Position numbers and translations under genes: made by a program. Source: Bradyrhizobium sp. Ce-3 (GTDB lineage: Bacteria > Pseudomonadota > Alphaproteobacteria > Rhizobiales > Xanthobacteraceae). From it: 64,000 nucleotides of DNA. Shown here in pieces: positions 61,643-64,000 of this stretch (position 1 is its first letter; every line of letters starts with the position of its first letter). The notes below the pieces were generated by a model that saw only the letters and a list, made by a program, of their open reading frames with translations, had not been told where the DNA came from and did no database searches. The stretch covers positions 434,001 through 498,000 of the forward strand of contig NZ_BQUV01000003.1 of assembly GCF_022835695.1 (NCBI RefSeq). Direction: 5' to 3'.

Positions 61643-62929
61643 TCATTGGTTCTGCGGTGCCAATGCAGTCGAGCGTGATGTTGCAGCTGTCGTTCGCAAC
61701 GTCTCCGGCATCAACGCGCAGTAGCCGATCAGCCCGGCACAAGCGACGGCCGCCAGGAACAGAAATGCGGCGCTGTAACCGGCGTGCACAATGATGAATC
61801 CGGCAACCGCCGTGCTCAGCGCGCCGCCGATGCCGGTTGCGGTGGCGATCGCGCCCTGGCTGATGTTGAAATGGCCGGTACCGTGGGTGAGATCGGCGAC
61901 CACGAGCGGGAACAGCGCGCCGAATATCCCGGCGCCGATGCCGTCGAGCAATTGCACCGACACCAGCCAATATGGATTGTCCGACAGCGGATAAAGTGCG
62001 CCACGGATCGCCAGCACCGCAAGTGCCACGGCGAAGATCGGCTTGCGGCCCCAGACGTCGGCCTTGCGTCCGACCAGCATCGCAACCGGCACCATCACCA
62101 TCTGCGCCGCGATGATGCAGACCGACATCAGCGACGTGCCGAGGTTGCGATTGACCAATGCGAGCTTCTGTCCGACCAGCGGCAGCATCGCGGCATTGGC
62201 AAAGTGAAAGATCACGGTCGAGACCGCGAAGATCAGCAGCGGCTTGCAGGTCAGCAGCACGCGAAAGCCGGATGGCCGCTCATGCGACGTGCCATGCGCC
62301 TCCGCGACATCGTCGAGCCCGCGCGCGACCTGGTGGTCGATCGCGTTGGGCGGGATCGACAGCGTCGCGGCGATGCTGGCGAGGGCCATCGCCGCGAGCA
62401 GCCAGAACACGACGATGGGACCGAACCAGTAGGCGGTCGCCCCGGCGATTGCTGCGGCCACCGCATTGCCGGCGTGGTTGAAGGCCTCGTTGCGGCCGGT
62501 CCGTGCCGCGAAGCTCTTGGGTCCGACAATGCCGAGCGTCACCGCGGCGATCGCCGGCGCGAACACCGAGCCCGAGGCGGCCGCGAGTGCCTGGGTCGCG
62601 GCGACCAGCGCGAAGTGGTCGAGCAACGGCAGCAGCAGGCAGGCGGCGGTCACGGCAATCGCGGCTGCGATCATCAAAGCGCGTTTGGCGCGGCTGCGGT
62701 CGATCAGGGCGCCGGCCGGGGTCTGGGCGACGATCCCGGCGATGGCCGCGATCGACATCACCGACCCGATCGAGGCCTCGTCCCATTTGCGTTCGGTGAG
62801 CAGATAGATCGCAAGGTAGGGACCGAGCCCATCCCGCACGTCGGCGAGGAAGAAGTTCAACGCATCGAGCGCGCGTTCAACGGTCGTCCCGGGCGGCTTC
62901 AAGTGATACCTCGCGGCGAGATCGCGCAT
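61643..62929 (-). CDS. MFS transporter
   Basis: A 428-residue membrane protein with twelve helices. Blocks: LNFFLADVRDGLGPYLAIYL, SIGSVMSIAAIAGIVAQTPA and GALIDRSRAKRAL (loop 2-3 motif), GRKADVWGRKPIF (second loop motif) and LLDGIGAGIFGALFPLVVAD. It resembles the group of MFS proteins with GxxxD-rich loop motifs and no known substrate. The start MRDLAARYHL at 62929 is preferred; upstream codons lack support. No regulator is adjacent. Confidence 0.85.
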   Translation of the reverse strand: MRDLAARYHLKPPGTTVERALDALNFFLADVRDGLGPYLAIYLLTERKWDEASIGSVMSIAAIAGIVAQTPAGALIDRSRAKRALMIAAAIAVTAACLLLPLLDHFALVAATQALAAASGSVFAPAIAAVTLGIVGPKSFAARTGRNEAFNHAGNAVAAAIAGATAYWFGPIVVFWLLAAMALASIAATLSIPPNAIDHQVARGLDDVAEAHGTSHERPSGFRVLLTCKPLLIFAVSTVIFHFANAAMLPLVGQKLALVNRNLGTSLMSVCIIAAQMVMVPVAMLVGRKADVWGRKPIFAVALAVLAIRGALYPLSDNPYWLVSVQLLDGIGAGIFGALFPLVVADLTHGTGHFNISQGAIATATGIGGALSTAVAGFIIVHAGYSAAFLFLAAVACAGLIGYCALMPETLRTTAATSRSTALAPQNQ

Positions 62930-63074
62930 CTTAACCCGCTCGCGGACGGGGAGTTCCCGCGCAGGTAAAGTAGTGCTGCCAGCGGAGTTTCTGGCCTGGC
63001 ATGCGTCATTTGGATGGGTTGACCCGGCGGGGGTGGGCGGCCAATTTCCGGCCCGGCTTAGGGGAGAATAATAC

Positions 63075-64000
63075 ATGAAATCAAGGTTGGTGGCTGCCGC
63101 GATCGTGGCGGCCAGTGTTTTGTCCGCGCCTGTCGCACAGGCCGAGCAGTTCATTAACGTGCTCACCGGCGGGACTTCGGGCGTCTATTATCCGCTCGGT
63201 GTCGCGATCGGGAAGATCTACGGCGACAAGATCGCCGGCGTGAAGACCCAGGTGCAGGCGACCAAGGCCTCGGTCGAGAACCTGGTGCTGCTGCAGCAGG
63301 GCCGCGGCGAGATCGCCTTCACGCTCGGCGATTCGCTGAAGGCGGCCTGGGAAGGCGACGCCGAGGCCGGCTTCAAGACCAAGCTCGACAAGCTGCGCAC
63401 CATCGGCGCGATCTATCCGAACTACATCCAGATCGTCGCGACCGCCGAGAGCGGGATCAAGACGCTGGCCGATCTCAAGGGCAAGAGCCTGTCGGTCGGT
63501 GCGCCGAAGTCCGGCACCGAGCTCAACTCGCGGGCGATCCTCGCCGCCGCCGGCATGAGCTACAAGGATCTCGGCAAGGTCGAGTATTTGCCGTTCGCCG
63601 AATCGGTCGACCTGATGAAGAACCGCCAGCTCAACGCCACGCTGCAATCCGCCGGCCTCGGCGTCGCCTCGCTGAAGGATCTCTCGACCTCGAGCGAGAT
63701 CACCGTGGTCGCGGTGCCGAAGGAGACCGTCGACAAGATCGGGCCGCCCTTCGTCTCGGTGATCATCCCGGCCAACACCTATACCGGCCAGGACAAGGAC
63801 GTGGCGAGCGCCGCGGTCGTGAACTACCTCGTCACCTCGAGCGCGGTGTCGGACGATCTGGCGTATCAGATGACCAAGCTGGTCTACGAATCGCTGCCGG
63901 AACTCGCCAACGCCCACGCCGCGGGCAAGGAGATCAAGCTCGAGGCTGCCGCGACCGGCAGCCCGGTGCCGCTGCATCCCGGCGCGATCCGCTATTACAA
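63075..64000 (+). CDS. TAXI family TRAP transporter solute receptor (3' end outside the window)
   Basis: An exported protein truncated by the window end after about 308 residues. A signal peptide (KSRLVAAAIVAASVLSAPVA, then QAEQ) is followed by the TAXI binding domain: FINVLTGGTSGVYYPLGVAI, TKASVENLVLLQQGRGEIAF, LADLKGKSLSVGAPKSGTEL and SVIIPANTYTGQDKDV. It binds a carboxylate such as glutamate or an aromatic acid and feeds a TRAP permease, expected just downstream. ATG 63075 has GGGGAGA before it. Nearly the whole protein is in view, since the family is about 320 residues. Confidence 0.92.
   Translation, partial: MKSRLVAAAIVAASVLSAPVAQAEQFINVLTGGTSGVYYPLGVAIGKIYGDKIAGVKTQVQATKASVENLVLLQQGRGEIAFTLGDSLKAAWEGDAEAGFKTKLDKLRTIGAIYPNYIQIVATAESGIKTLADLKGKSLSVGAPKSGTELNSRAILAAAGMSYKDLGKVEYLPFAESVDLMKNRQLNATLQSAGLGVASLKDLSTSSEITVVAVPKETVDKIGPPFVSVIIPANTYTGQDKDVASAAVVNYLVTSSAVSDDLAYQMTKLVYESLPELANAHAAGKEIKLEAAATGSPVPLHPGAIRYY

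Overview
The window is high-GC alphaproteobacterial chromosome, most like Bradyrhizobium or a close relative. The pointers are a fused cysN/cysC next to an alphaproteobacterial sulfite-reductase operon (cysG, DUF2849, cysI, DUF934, cysH), a cytochrome P450 resembling the CYP199A enzymes of Rhodopseudomonas and Bradyrhizobium, many small stress-type proteins, EcfG-type promoters, and several families of short palindromic intergenic repeats. I saw no rRNA, tRNA, CRISPR array, insertion sequence or prophage. The species call is inference from gene content as read by eye.

Layout. 1-3.7 kb: a large hybrid histidine kinase, cut by the window start and apparently frameshifted before its last receiver domain. 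3.7-6.8 kb: a CYP199-like P450 divergent from a TetR regulator across a 28-base operator-like palindrome, then a DMT exporter. 6.8-16.8 kb: an island of small, mostly membrane or hydrophilic proteins (46, 80, 58, 64, 84, 73, 60, 57, 130, 123, 49, 153 and 51 aa) with an AI-2E family permease, an L,D-transpeptidase, a transglutaminase-like protein, a second DMT exporter, and a fluoride riboswitch controlling crcB. Seven perfect GGAAC-N16/17-CGTT promoters sit just in front of genes here, the signature of the EcfG general stress sigma factor. 17-21.8 kb: malate synthase G, and an MFS exporter divergent from an AraC regulator.

21.9-33.7 kb: sulfate assimilation. The genes cysD and cysNC lie on one strand. 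Divergent from them are cysG, DUF2849, cysI, DUF934 and cysH, followed by the sulfate ABC importer sbp-cysT-cysW-cysA. Together they import sulfate, activate it to APS, reduce it to sulfite and then sulfide, and make the siroheme that sulfite reductase needs. 33.9-43.7 kb: a CAP-domain lipoprotein, a patatin plus 3-hydroxybutyrate dehydrogenase operon (probable storage-polymer link), a ParE-type toxin-antitoxin pair, a polysaccharide flippase, a DsbD-like periplasmic protein, YqgE, a TfdA-like dioxygenase with two short-chain dehydrogenases, and a CsbD-family stress protein.

43.8-53.7 kb: a DUF459 (SGNH-fold) protein lacking its catalytic residues, a lytic transglycosylase, a MerR regulator with a classic operator divergent from an Old Yellow Enzyme, galU, and oxyR divergent from katG. 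53.8-64 kb: an aldo/keto reductase, a thioesterase, a Nudix hydrolase, several small secreted proteins of unknown function, a CitE-like lyase, a degenerate EAL protein, an MFS transporter and, cut by the window end, a TAXI-type TRAP solute receptor.

The strongest candidate for something new is the 6.8-16.8 kb stress island: a dense set of EcfG-type promoters reading into tiny uncharacterised proteins and cell-envelope functions. Second is a small two-helix membrane protein placed between the fluoride riboswitch and crcB.
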